Of a DNA stretch of 37,695 nucleotides, positions 1 to 8,906 are shown piece after piece. Made by a program: the position numbers and the translations under genes. Source of the DNA: Deltaproteobacteria bacterium (GTDB lineage: Bacteria; Desulfobacterota; Desulfobulbia; Desulfobulbales; Desulfocapsaceae); contig JAJRQL010000266.1 of NCBI GenBank assembly GCA_024280265.1, positions 1 to 37,695 on the forward strand, written 5' to 3'. How positions within the stretch are numbered: the stretch's first letter is position 1; each line of letters starts with the position of its first letter. Below the pieces are notes generated by a model. That model ran no database searches. It was not told the DNA's origin and worked only from the letters and a program-made list of their open reading frames with translations.

Positions 1-98
1 GGCTGAGAAAGCGCGGCTACCGCTATCGTATTATTATGTCAATATATTTATGTGTTTTTTTCGTTAAATTTTATTATTTTTTATGCGGATGTAATTTT

Positions 99-142
99 AG
101 TTGAATCTTAGGCTACATCAGCACGAAACTCTAAACTCCAGT
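99..142 (+). repeat. 44-bp block upstream of fdh operon (copy 1)
   Basis: This stretch, containing TTAGGCTACATCAGCACGAA, recurs as its reverse complement at 10702-10746 with only one 1-nt indel. It lies about 117 bp upstream of the formate dehydrogenase start and reads in the same sense as that gene. The second copy reads in the same sense relative to the multihaem cytochrome gene. It may be a shared regulatory leader or the end of a mobile element. I see no convincing sigma-70 or sigma-54 promoter inside it. Confidence 0.85.
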
Positions 143-197
143 GATATCCTGAGAATAACATTTATTAAAGCGGCAAAGAGTCATGAAACTTTCATTC

Positions 198-210
198 CTG
201 GACAGGCACT
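198..210 (+). repeat. Solo MITE-end-like fragment
   Basis: CTGGACAGGCACT is an exact 13-nt match to the right end of the MITE-like element at 8718-8906 (positions 8893-8905). No partner end is visible within the window. It may be a decayed copy or the edge of an element whose other end was lost. It lies between the 44-bp block and the formate dehydrogenase start. Confidence 0.4.
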
Positions 211-259
211 GAAGACAGGAAGCAACAAATAATACCCCAGTCGGAGGGACGCGAACCTT

Positions 260-2304
260 ATGCAAGATATTCTTACCATCTGCAACTACTGTGGTTGCGG
301 CTGCGGCGTATACCTGTCCGTTGCTCACAATCATGTGGTTGGCTCCTATCCCAGCAGAAACCATCCCATCAGCCGCGGCAACCTCTGCTCCAAAGGTTGG
401 CACCTCCACGAATTCGTCCATTCCAACAAACGACTCACTGACCCGCTGTTACGAAAAAACGGAGTCCTCGAGAAAGTCAGCTGGGATGAGGCACTGGACA
501 CCACTGCCAAGGCACTCATGGCTGCCAAAGAAAAAACCGGGCCGGACAGTATCGGGGTCCTCTCCTCTGCCAAATGCACCAACGAAGAGAACTACCTTCT
601 CCAGAAAGTTGCCCGGGCCGGACTCGGCACCAACAATATCGACCACTGCGCCAGACTCTGACACTCTTCCACTGTGGTAGGTCTTGCCACAAGTTTCGGA
701 TCCGGTGCCATGACAAACTCCATCGCAGAGCTTGAAGAGGCCGATGTCCTGCTCATCACCGGCTCCAATACCACCGCAACCCATCCCCAGATTGGAAGAA
801 ATATCTTAAAGGCCGTGGACCACGGAGCCAAGCTCCTTGTAATCGATCCGCGGAGTACTGATATTGCCCGGCAGGCCCATATCCACCTTGCCCTACGCCC
901 AGGCACCGACATTGCCCTCATCAATGCGATGATGCGGGTAATTCTGGATGAGAACCTGGCAGATGATCTTTTCATTTCCATGCGTACCGAAAATTTCATT
1001 CAACTCCGTGATTACCTCCATCGCCTTAATTTGGAAGAGCTGGCAAATATCACTGAAATCGATCTTGAAACAATCCGTGAAGCCGCATGCATCTACGCAA
1101 GAAGCAGTAAATCTGTCATCTGTTACTGCCTGGGCGTCACCCAACATACCTGTGGCACTGACAATGTCCAGGCTGTGGCCAACCTTGCCATGCTCACAGG
1201 AAACGTTGAGAAAAAACACAGCGGTGTCGACCCCCTTCGCGGCCAGAACAATGTCCAGGGTGCCTGTGACATGGCCGCCCTGCCCGCCGTATTACCTGGA
1301 TACCAAAGCCTTGACGATCCTGCTGTCCGAAGTAAATTCCAGGCCGTGTGGCAACGGGAGCTTCCAGAAAAACCCGGGATAAGTCTCACAGAAATGACCC
1401 ATGCCGGAAAAGATGGCTCCATTAAGGTTATGGTTATCATGGGAGAAAACCCAGCCCTCAGCGACCCCCACCTGAACCGAGTGGAGGAGACATTGACAAA
1501 CCTTGATTTCCTGGCCGTCTCAGACATTTTTCTGACCGAGACTGCACAGTTTGCTCATGTGGTGTTTCCCGCTGCCTCCTTTGCCGAAAAGGCGGCAGCA
1601 TAACCAATTCCGAACGCAGGGTACAACTCTGTCGCCGCGCCATTCCACCTATCCACAACTGCCGTCCTGACAGTGAGATCATCATGGAGCTTGGTCGTCG
1701 CGTGGGTTGCCCGGGGATGGACTTTGACTCTGATGCGGAAATCATGGAAGAAATCAGCCTCCTTGCTCCCATCTATGGTGGCATGCACTACGATCACCTT
1801 GCTGAAAATCATGGCCTGCAATGGCCCTGCCCTGACCGCCACCACCCTGGCACAGAATTTCTCCATAAATACTATTTTACCAGAGGAAAAGGGCAATTTA
1901 CCATTACCAGACATCAGGAACCTTGCGAAGAAGCCAGCAAAAAGTTCCCCTTCACCCTGGTCACCGGTCGTGGTTCCTACCATCACTATCATACCGCTAC
2001 CATGACCAGAAACTCCAGGCGACTGGTTCGGGAGTATCCCCAGGCAAAACTTGAAATCCACAAAGATGATTGTGCAGAACTCAACATAGTTAATGGGGAG
2101 ATGGTGGAACTCCACTCAAAACGCGGTGCGGTTCGAATATGCACCCAGGTAACTGACAGGGTTAAACCAGGAACTGTCTTTTCTTCCTTCCACTTCTTTG
2201 AAGTGCCCATCAACCGACTCACCATCGATGCCATGGATCCAAAATCCAAATGCCCGGAGTTCAAAGTCTGTGCAGTCGCCATAAGAAAGGTGAGCCATGA
2301 TTGA
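260..2304 (+). CDS. fdhA: Formate dehydrogenase alpha subunit, selenoprotein, frameshifted
   Basis: Molybdopterin (Mo/W-bis-MGD) formate dehydrogenase of about 680 residues, which interconverts formate and CO2. The N-terminus has the [4Fe-4S] motif CNYCGCGCG and a later NLCSKG. The frame meets TGA at 659-661 in the active-site context DHCARL-U-HSS and continues in the same frame, so UGA most likely encodes Sec134; a SECIS-like hairpin follows. A second break near 1593-1603 is different: the frame ends AEKAAA-stop, while GSITNSERRVQL continues in the -1 frame, as expected from one missing G. The C-terminal molybdopterin-dinucleotide-binding part (1605-2304) is otherwise normal. GGAGGG precedes the ATG. 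The stop overlaps the next gene by 8 nt. No signal peptide is seen, so it is probably cytoplasmic. Whether the frameshift is real or a sequence error is open. Confidence 0.9.
659..691 (+). promoter_or_regulatory. UGA(Sec) codon with bacterial SECIS hairpin
   Basis: The in-frame TGA (659-661) is followed 11 nt later by a 6-bp stem, TGTGGT (673-678) pairing with GCCACA (686-691), around the 7-nt loop AGGTCTT. The loop carries the AGGUCU motif known from the Escherichia coli fdhF SECIS that SelB recognises, at a similar distance from the UGA. Pairing includes one U-G wobble. Read directly from sequence; the function follows from the known family. Confidence 0.85.
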
Positions 2305-3346
2305 TTTAAAAGAGCTTATTCTCCCAAAAGCCAACCTCATCCCTCTGTTACGAAAGTTAAACAAAGATAACCGCCTTGTGGTACCCGTAAAAAACGACCA
2401 TGGTGACACCCTGTTCACAGAAATCCGTGATCTTGATACTACAGAGATCGATCTTGCAAACCAGCCCCAGGCATCCCTGAAACCTTTCTTTCTCCCCCAG
2501 CAGGAAACTTTGGCACATTACAGTATCGACAACGACCAGTACCGGTTTACAACCCCGAAAGCTGCCGTTGACACCATTTTTTTCGGGGTCCGTTCCTGTG
2601 ATCTTACATCCCTGCTCTACATGGATCTCATTTTCTCAAAGCCATCAAAAGATGCCACCTACTACGACCGTCGCAACCACTCTCTTATCATCACCCTGGG
2701 GTGCAACCAGCCTTATGAAAACTGTTTCTGCGAGGCAACAAACAGTGGCCCTTACCTAGAGTACGGCTATGGCCTGCAGTTCATTGACCTTGGTGATAGT
2801 TATTACGTCTCAGCCGGCAGGGGAAAAGGTGCTGACCTCCTGGAGAAATGGAATTATTTCTTCCATGAGGTAGAAGAAGAGGACCACAAGATACGTTACC
2901 AGCTCTTTCTGGAGGCCCGGGGACAGTTCAGCAGAAACATCCAACTCACCCATGCCTGCCGGAAGCTTCAAAAAGAAACAGTGCCGGATGAAATTTGGGA
3001 GTCCCTTGCCAACCGCTGCTATGACTGTGGCGGCTGCGCCTATGTCTGCCCAACCTGCACCTGTTTTTCTGTGGACGACAAGCCGCAGAGTAGTACTGCC
3101 GGAATCCGGGTTCGCAGCTGGGATGCCTGCACCAGTGGCGGATTCACCCGCATGGCAGGAGGACACAACCCGGTAAACAGAAGCAGCCATGCACTGAAAA
3201 GACGTTTTCTTCACAAACTGAAATACGATTTTTCCAGTCACGGCAAGGCCTCCTGCACAGGATGCGGGCGCTGTGTTGACATCTGTTTTGGCGGGGTCGA
3301 CATCACGACTTTCATAGAACTCTTCACAAGGCAGCAGAACCCATGA
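2297..3346 (+). CDS. AsrA/sulfhydrogenase beta-like 4Fe-4S subunit
   Basis: A 349-residue iron-sulfur protein of the family that includes anaerobic sulfite reductase subunit A and sulfhydrogenase subunit beta (HydB/SudB type). The N-terminal two thirds contain the family-type segment FGVRSCDLTSLLYMD. The C-terminal third has two cluster motifs: CYDCGGCAYVCP (near residue 240) and CTGCGRCVDIC (near residue 319), the second lacking the usual proline after the last Cys. It overlaps fdhA by 8 nt and the next gene by 4 nt (ATGA), so the three are translationally coupled. Inferred role: passing electrons between the formate dehydrogenase clusters and the flavin subunit. The sulfite-reductase catalytic subunit AsrC is absent nearby, so a sulfite reductase reading is less likely. 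Confidence 0.85.
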   Translation: MIDLKELILPKANLIPLLRKLNKDNRLVVPVKNDHGDTLFTEIRDLDTTEIDLANQPQASLKPFFLPQQETLAHYSIDNDQYRFTTPKAAVDTIFFGVRSCDLTSLLYMDLIFSKPSKDATYYDRRNHSLIITLGCNQPYENCFCEATNSGPYLEYGYGLQFIDLGDSYYVSAGRGKGADLLEKWNYFFHEVEEEDHKIRYQLFLEARGQFSRNIQLTHACRKLQKETVPDEIWESLANRCYDCGGCAYVCPTCTCFSVDDKPQSSTAGIRVRSWDACTSGGFTRMAGGHNPVNRSSHALKRRFLHKLKYDFSSHGKASCTGCGRCVDICFGGVDITTFIELFTRQQNP

Positions 3347-4176
3347 ACAGAACTTTCATTCCTGCACCGGCAGTGATCCGGGAGATTATCCGGGAAAACG
3401 ATCGCATTTCCACATTCCGATTGGAAATCACCGATAAAACAATACCGTTCACATTTCATCCAGGCCAGTTTCTCATGATATCTGTACCCCATTGCGGGGA
3501 GGCTGCCATCTCCATCTCATCCTCTCCTTATACTCTGCCACTTATTGATCTTTCCATCATGCGGACCGGAGAACTCACCACTGCCATTCACGCCATGAAA
3601 GAAGGTACGCAGCTGGGAATACGCGGCCCCTTTGGCACTGTCTTTCCAATGTAAACTTTTGCAAATCGTAAGCTCCTCTTTGTGGCAGGCGGTATCGGAT
3701 TGGCTCCGTTAAAAAGTGTCATTGATCACTGCCTCTTCCAGAGTGGTGTTGAAGAAGATGCCGTATTGAGCATAAGCCTGCTCTACGGCAACAGAAACCC
3801 CTCAAACATCGCATTTAAACGGGCTATTGGAAAATGGCAGGAGCAGGGAGTCGATGTTCAGTTGACCGTGGATAAAAAAGATACTCAGTGGAAGGGCAAC
3901 ATTGGACTTGTTACAGATCTTCTCGACACCACCAGCACAGACAACGAGACCACAGCGCTCGTTTGCGGACCACCGCTGATGATCCGCTTTGTCATTGACA
4001 AACTCAAATCCCTCGGCTGTGAAGATACAAACATCTTTACCACTCTTGAACGTCACATGAAATGTGGCATGGGACTCTGTGGCCACTGTCACCTTGACAG
4101 CAAACTGGTTTGCATAGATGGCCCAGTCTTCAGCGTGAGTGAACTAACAAAAATTGATGTAATGGAGCTTAGCTGA
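3343..4176 (+). CDS. AsrB/sulfhydrogenase gamma-like FAD/NAD(P) subunit with in-frame TAA
   Basis: Flavin oxidoreductase of the ferredoxin-NADP reductase superfamily, as in AsrB and sulfhydrogenase gamma. The N-terminal FAD domain shows HPGQF and ISISSSP. The NAD(P) domain starts at LLFVAGGIGLAPLKS. The C-terminus carries a DHODB-type [2Fe-2S] motif, MKCGMGLCGHC plus a later Cys. Translation is interrupted by TAA at 3652-3654 between GPFGTVFPM and TFANRKLLFV. Both sides are in the same frame and the protein resumes without loss, so this is a point nonsense change and not an indel. Full length would be 277 residues. ATGA overlap with the upstream gene and 1-nt overlap with the downstream gene place it in the operon. 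The TAA should separate the FAD domain from the NAD domain unless it is a sequence error. Confidence 0.85.
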
Positions 4177-6221
4177 TGAACACTGTACAATCAACCTGCT
4201 GTGTCACCTTTGCCCCGGCAGAGCGAAGCATTACGGTAAAGAAGAACAGCAGCCTCATCCAAGCCGCACGGAAAGCCGGTCTCCACATCAATGCCTCTTG
4301 TGGAGGGGCCGGTGTCTGCGGCAAATGCAAAATAATTGTTGAACAGGGAACAGTCCTTGGTGGGGAAAGCGCAAAACTCTCACGCAAAGACTACAATAAT
4401 GGCTACAGACAGGCCTGCACAACAGAAATCATTGAGGACGTGAAGATCCGCATTCCTGAAGAGTCAGGACGGCAGAAGGGAGGACTGAGCACCGATATCC
4501 CACCAAGGCACAGGGCCAAAATGCATATCTTCAACATAGATGACCTTAAAAGGACGGGGATTTTTTATCCACCCGTTGAAAAACTGCGCCTTGAGCTCTT
4601 AAAACCCACCGCAAATGACAACCGGGCAGATGTGGGCCGTCTTATCCAGGGCCTGGCTGACCAGCACAACAAGCACCGGCTGGTAACCGATCTTCCGGTA
4701 CTTCGGAAAATACGACGCGCCCTTCGGGAAAAAGACTTTTTAGTCACGGTCACCCTGGAGCAACCGGTCAACAACAGATCAAAATGCCATCTCCTGAACA
4801 TCCAGCCAGGCAGGTGGGATCATCGAAATTTCGGGCTGGCTGTTGATATCGGGACAACTACCATTCATGGAGTACTCATAGACCTCCACAGTGGAAAAAT
4901 ACTGGCTAAATCATCCTGTTACAACCCCCAGATGAGCTATGGTGAAGATGTAATTGCCCGAATCATCTACGCCGAAAAGCCAAAAGGTCTGGTTATGATG
5001 CAGGAGCTGGTGGTGGAATCCATTAACGGCCTCATCAACAATATGCTCGGTGAGGTGACGCTGCCCAATGCTGATGACAAGCGCTGCAGCCCCATCGACA
5101 GGGATGAGATCACCTCCATTACCATTGCCGGAAATACCACCATGACCCATCTCTTCCTGCAACTGGAACCAGACAACATCAGACGATCACCTTATGTTCC
5201 GGTTTCAACATTTTTCCCGCCAATGCGCGCAGCCGATCTTGGCCTGGAATTGAGCAGACACTGTGCGGCACTCCTGTACCCTGCCATTTCGAGTTATGTT
5301 GGCGGTGATATTGTGGCAGGGGTCATGGGATCCGGCATGTACCGAACTGAACTGCTCACCCTCTTTATTGATGTGGGCACAAATGCGGAAATCGTCATTG
5401 GCAACAGGGAATGGCTCGCCTGCGCCGCCTGTTCAGCTGGCCCGGCCTTTGAAGGCGGAGGTATCACCCATGGCATGCGCGCTGTGGAAGGGGCCATCAG
5501 CGATTTCAGCATAAACCCGGAAACCCTTGAACCCATGAATGTCACAGAGGGCAACAAGGCACCCATTGGTATCTGCGGCTCCGGACTTCTCATCATTGTC
5601 GCCACTCTTTTTGAACATGGTATTATAAACCCCAGCGGAAAATTCAACAACCTTGGCACTCCGCGCATCAGAAAGGGCCGAAGTGGGCAGGAGTACGTGC
5701 TGGCGTGGGAAGATGAGTGTGCAGCAGATCATGACATTGTCTTAAATGAGGTGGATATTGACAACTTTATCCGTGCCAAAGCGGCCATCTTCGCAGGAGT
5801 TTCCACCCTCCTTGACCAGGTGGGGCTACAGGTAAGCGACCTTGAACAGGTCATTCTGGCAGGTGGCTTCGGCTCTTTTATTGACCTTGACAGCGCCATG
5901 ACCGTGGGACTGCTCCCTGAGGTAGATCCTGACAAAATTCTCTATGTGGGGAATGGCTCCCTGATGGGTGCATGGATGAGTGAACTCTCAAATCACATCC
6001 GCCAGGATGTAGTATCAGTGGTCCGCAAAATGACCAGTTTTGAACTCTCGGAAGTCCCCGACTTCAAAGATCAATATATAGCCTCCATTTTTCTCCCCCA
6101 TACCGACCTCAGCCTTTTCCCAAATGCTATTAATCGAAGAGTCTCATGCCCCCTCCAGTCAGCCGGAAACACCCCAGCAGCCGACCGTCAGGGTAACTCT
6201 TTTAACACAAAAATAACCTGA
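4176..6221 (+). CDS. RACo-like corrinoid reductive activator (2Fe-2S ferredoxin + ASKHA, DUF4445)
   Basis: A 681-residue protein of the RACo/RamA-related family that uses ATP to reductively reactivate corrinoid methyltransferase proteins. The N-terminal ferredoxin domain binds [2Fe-2S] through C42-X5-C48-X2-C51 and C81. A linker follows to about residue 215. The C-terminal ASKHA ATPase fold shows VDIGTTTIHG, AGNTTMTHLF, DVGTNAEIVIG, ICGSGL and AGGFGSFIDL. It is the last gene of the formate dehydrogenase operon (start overlaps the previous stop as TGATG). No corrinoid protein or methyltransferase is visible in the window, so the partner is unknown; it could be encoded elsewhere, for example in a Wood-Ljungdahl locus. 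The frame is intact, unlike the two broken genes upstream. Confidence 0.88.
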   Translation: MNTVQSTCCVTFAPAERSITVKKNSSLIQAARKAGLHINASCGGAGVCGKCKIIVEQGTVLGGESAKLSRKDYNNGYRQACTTEIIEDVKIRIPEESGRQKGGLSTDIPPRHRAKMHIFNIDDLKRTGIFYPPVEKLRLELLKPTANDNRADVGRLIQGLADQHNKHRLVTDLPVLRKIRRALREKDFLVTVTLEQPVNNRSKCHLLNIQPGRWDHRNFGLAVDIGTTTIHGVLIDLHSGKILAKSSCYNPQMSYGEDVIARIIYAEKPKGLVMMQELVVESINGLINNMLGEVTLPNADDKRCSPIDRDEITSITIAGNTTMTHLFLQLEPDNIRRSPYVPVSTFFPPMRAADLGLELSRHCAALLYPAISSYVGGDIVAGVMGSGMYRTELLTLFIDVGTNAEIVIGNREWLACAACSAGPAFEGGGITHGMRAVEGAISDFSINPETLEPMNVTEGNKAPIGICGSGLLIIVATLFEHGIINPSGKFNNLGTPRIRKGRSGQEYVLAWEDECAADHDIVLNEVDIDNFIRAKAAIFAGVSTLLDQVGLQVSDLEQVILAGGFGSFIDLDSAMTVGLLPEVDPDKILYVGNGSLMGAWMSELSNHIRQDVVSVVRKMTSFELSEVPDFKDQYIASIFLPHTDLSLFPNAINRRVSCPLQSAGNTPAADRQGNSFNTKIT

Positions 6222-6785
6222 CTCAAACAAAAACATAACACATCAGTTACATAATAGATTGTACACATTTCACGTCAATCTTCAAAAACTGGTGCGCCAT
6301 GCTATACATCTCTCTTTTTCTCCTTCTGCTCCTGCTGGTCTTAGTCATCCTCTCTTTCTTCCGATCTCTGAAAACATCCGGAGTGCCCCCCAATGCAGAA
6401 CTACTTATCAAGGCCTGGAATTCAAGCTCTGACAACGAACACTGTCGATCCTCCAAAAGTCAGCCAACTGCAACTGCGTGAACCAAAGCAGCAATCCGAT
6501 ATAATAATTCTGACGACCATCGGAACGCAGCTTTGCAAATCCAGAACTGTTGCATGGGAAAGCTGAAGAATGGTGATAACCAGTTACAGAATTCTTACCA
6601 TATCCCTTCATCGCTTTTCTGTTTTTGCATGCCCCAGGCTCACCACGCTACCGTCCAATGTCAAAAACTCGACCCAGCCTTCAACACCAGAAACATCGTT
6701 CCTGAACAACAGAAATAAAACGCGACAACACAGCTACTTGCAAGAATGGAACAAAATGTGCTTGTTACAAGTCAGGAGGTATACC
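6222..6785. other. Intergenic region, no recognisable gene
   Basis: 564 bases between the formate dehydrogenase operon and the LysM/DPBB gene. It holds one weak hydrophobic short ORF (listed separately) and no recognised promoter, RNA or repeat. ORFs at 6533-6718 and the upstream part of 6570-7574 show no family-like sequence. Confidence 0.5.
6299..6481 (+). CDS. Possible 60-aa single-span membrane peptide
   Basis: ATG ORF with a strongly hydrophobic N-terminus, SLFLLLLLLVLVILSFF (about residues 5-21), followed by a basic RSLK and a polar tail. This is the layout of a small single-pass membrane protein. No good ribosome binding site precedes the ATG and I do not recognise the family. It may be chance coding in a T/C-rich stretch. 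Confidence 0.25.
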   Translation: MLYISLFLLLLLLVLVILSFFRSLKTSGVPPNAELLIKAWNSSSDNEHCRSSKSQPTATA

Positions 6786-7574
6786 ATGTCAGAATATCAG
6801 GTACAGAAAGGTGATACCATTGCCAGGGTCACTCAGCAACTCAAGACAGACTGGAAAACAATACGCCGCAATAACCCGGAAGCAGTGGGTCGCTCCGCAA
6901 AAAACGGCAACTGGTTCCTGAGAGAAGGAGCCACCTTGAACATTAACAGCTCATTCCAGAAATCCCTGGAAGATGTCAACCTGCCACAAAAAGGCACCCG
7001 ACAAGCCGCTGCGGCGCCAATTTCAATTCCGAGAAGTAGCAGTAAAATCGTTTTTCATGACCCGGCACAACCACGTGCCACCACACCAGCCGCCAAAGAC
7101 ACTGTTACCGGAGATAAAAGGGGCCAATTGGTGGAACACACGCTACAGGCAGGAGAAACCCTCTGGGAGCTCGCCATTAAAAAATACCATATCAACCTCA
7201 CGGACATTCTTGCCGACAATAGCATAACAGACCCAAAGACCCTGCAGATAGGGCAGAAGATAAAAATTTATCTCCCTGAAAAAGGCGGGGAAGAGCCCGT
7301 GGTGGCCAGCTGGTACGGACCGGATTTCCATGGAAAACCCATGGCCAACGGAGAAATCTACGACATGAATGGGGCCACCATTGCCCATAAGGAAATCCCT
7401 CTGGGCACTACGGTGGAGCTGAAAAACACCAGAACCGGAGAGGTGGTTCAGGCAATAGTTACAGATCGGGGTCCTTATGTTAAAGGCCGTGACGTGGATC
7501 TTTCTTACGGTCTGGCCAAAAAACTCTCACTGGTAGAACTGGGTGTGGGTAACCTGGTGATGCGGATCCTGTGA
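6786..7574 (+). CDS. LysM domain / RlpA-like double-psi beta-barrel protein
   Basis: The start is placed at ATG 6786 because AGGAGG lies 7 nt upstream; the longer ORF from 6570 adds 72 residues without family character. The 262-residue protein has an N-terminal LysM-like segment (YQVQKGDTIARV), a Ser/Pro-rich linker, a second LysM (TLQAGETLWELA, about 118-165) and a C-terminal RlpA-type double-psi beta-barrel (VVASWYGPDFHGKPMANGE to the end, with VTDRGPY and DVDLS). This architecture fits peptidoglycan binding and glycan-strand cleavage in the envelope. No signal peptide is visible from this start, which is odd for an envelope protein. Confidence 0.85.
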   Translation: MSEYQVQKGDTIARVTQQLKTDWKTIRRNNPEAVGRSAKNGNWFLREGATLNINSSFQKSLEDVNLPQKGTRQAAAAPISIPRSSSKIVFHDPAQPRATTPAAKDTVTGDKRGQLVEHTLQAGETLWELAIKKYHINLTDILADNSITDPKTLQIGQKIKIYLPEKGGEEPVVASWYGPDFHGKPMANGEIYDMNGATIAHKEIPLGTTVELKNTRTGEVVQAIVTDRGPYVKGRDVDLSYGLAKKLSLVELGVGNLVMRIL

Positions 7575-7590
7575 CAAGTCCCCAATCGGG

Positions 7591-8682
7591 TCAACTTTCA
7601 CCGTACTCCTGCTCATCAACAAACTGCACCCCTTCCATAATCAGCCCCATAAAACTGCCAAGGGGTTCCCCGTTCTCAAACTCAAGGGGAATCCCTTTGG
7701 TATAACTGAAACGCCCAGCTTTCTTCCCAAGCAGAGCGAAGAGGGCATCTTTGTCCATAAGATCTTTATAACGAACCTGCATCAATTCCCCTTCTTCAAA
7801 CAGTACAACCGCCCTGGCATCATCAAGCACCAGTTCAACCGTCCCCGTCTTCTGATTGGAGTTAATCAACTGCAACAACTCCACAATACTAATTTCATTA
7901 AGTTCTCCAGACATCCCAGATGTGATATTCCCAGAACGCAACGCCATGGCTTGAGCACGATCAACCAGCATTTTTAAAAGGAACAGCTGCAGCACCGGAT
8001 ATTTTTTTAAGACATGCTTGAAGTTTTTGATGCTCAAAAGTGCTGCCTCAGTTTCAAAAAGTGAATGAATGGAGCAAGAGACAGGCTCCCCGGAAAGCAG
8101 GCTCATCTCACCAAAAATTTCACCTTTTCCCATTTCGGCCAATCGTTGCCCATCTTCTGCAATAACCCCTACCTTTCCGGCAAGCAGAATGAATAACTGG
8201 GTTCCCGGCTCACCTTTTTTCAACACCACCTTATCCTTGGGGTACGTTTTCAGCTCAAGAAGTGAGGCAAGATCGTACAGGGCACCATCATCCAGGGACT
8301 CAAAGAGCGGAAAGTTACGAAGTTTGCTGTAAAACTTATCAAGATGCTTCTTTCTCCTCCGCTCCTCTGCTTCCGAAAGCAGTTTCATCTGCAGAGTGGA
8401 GAAACCCTTTTCCTTCTTATATTCAAAACAAATCAGTCCCTTACAACCACCACAGTCAAATTTTGACTTTTTGGTATTAAGATGGGAAAATCGTTCGAAA
8501 CTCTCTTTTTTTCCAGTGATTTCAATGAGCTTTTCCACAAGAACCATACAGACAGCCTTGGCATCCGGCAGGACTGCACAGAGATCTGCCACCTTCAACT
8601 CTTCCCCAACGTTATAGATGGGACAGAGTCGCTCTTCGGTTATCACAAAAACAGCATCTCGAAACTTTTTTTCCTGCAACAC
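7591..8682 (-). CDS. Cyclic-nucleotide-binding domain + DUF4388 regulatory protein
   Basis: A 363-residue cytoplasmic regulator. The GTG start at 8682 is supported by GGAGG 5 nt upstream. The N-terminal about 105 residues contain a Cys cluster, CGGCKGLIC. The middle (about 123-235) is a CRP-like cNMP-binding beta-roll with FILLAGKVGVIAEDG and GEIFGEMSLLSGEPV; the phosphate-binding cassette matches FGEMSLL but the usual R-T/S pair is replaced by VSCS, so ligand binding is uncertain. The C-terminal part (about 265-355) is a DUF4388/PATAN-like domain (ISIVELLQLINSNQKTGTVEL), common in deltaproteobacterial signalling. No DNA-binding helix-turn-helix follows, so it is probably a signalling adaptor rather than a transcription factor. 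It lies downstream of the cytochrome gene on the same strand, with the MITE between. Confidence 0.85.
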   Translation of the reverse strand: MLQEKKFRDAVFVITEERLCPIYNVGEELKVADLCAVLPDAKAVCMVLVEKLIEITGKKESFERFSHLNTKKSKFDCGGCKGLICFEYKKEKGFSTLQMKLLSEAEERRRKKHLDKFYSKLRNFPLFESLDDGALYDLASLLELKTYPKDKVVLKKGEPGTQLFILLAGKVGVIAEDGQRLAEMGKGEIFGEMSLLSGEPVSCSIHSLFETEAALLSIKNFKHVLKKYPVLQLFLLKMLVDRAQAMALRSGNITSGMSGELNEISIVELLQLINSNQKTGTVELVLDDARAVVLFEEGELMQVRYKDLMDKDALFALLGKKAGRFSYTKGIPLEFENGEPLGSFMGLIMEGVQFVDEQEYGES

Positions 8683-8717
8683 GGTGCCTCCGGATTTCTT
8701 AACCCTTTGAATATTCT

Positions 8718-8906
8718 TAGTTTGTGTCCATCCAGAAATGAGATTTTTCTTCTAGATCGAGGCGCAGAAGAAATTTTACCGCAGACATATATCTGATATT
8801 CCGTGGAAAAAGTACCCAGCTTATTTAAACGTTATTAATACTGGGTGAAAAATTTCTTACAGCCACGATGAGTCAAGAGAAGAGGGCCATTTCTGGACAG
8901 GCACTA
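8718..8906 (-). mobile_element. MITE-like element A
   Basis: A non-coding segment of about 189 bp with imperfect terminal inverted repeats: TAGTTTGTGTCCATCCAGAA on the left, and the right end read in reverse TAGTGCCTGTCCAGAAATGG. The ends differ by a 4-nt ATCC insertion. Inside, AAGAAATTTT near 8768 pairs with AAAATTTCTT near 8849, and ACCCAG pairs with CTGGGT, so a transcript would fold as a long hairpin. No transposase is present. It shares both end types with element B at 26955-27104. The right end overlaps the cytochrome stop codon. Confidence 0.7.

Noticed and set aside
3652-3654. TAA as a recoded sense codon, since TAA interrupts two otherwise continuous genes (3652 and 37489)
   Set aside because: TAA is the normal terminator of other intact genes here (for example at 17610-17612), and no recoding signal is seen. 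Point mutation or sequence error is simpler.
2297-4176. Dissimilatory sulfite reductase AsrABC operon
   Set aside because: There is no AsrC catalytic subunit. The A- and B-like subunits are embedded with formate dehydrogenase, so they probably serve it.
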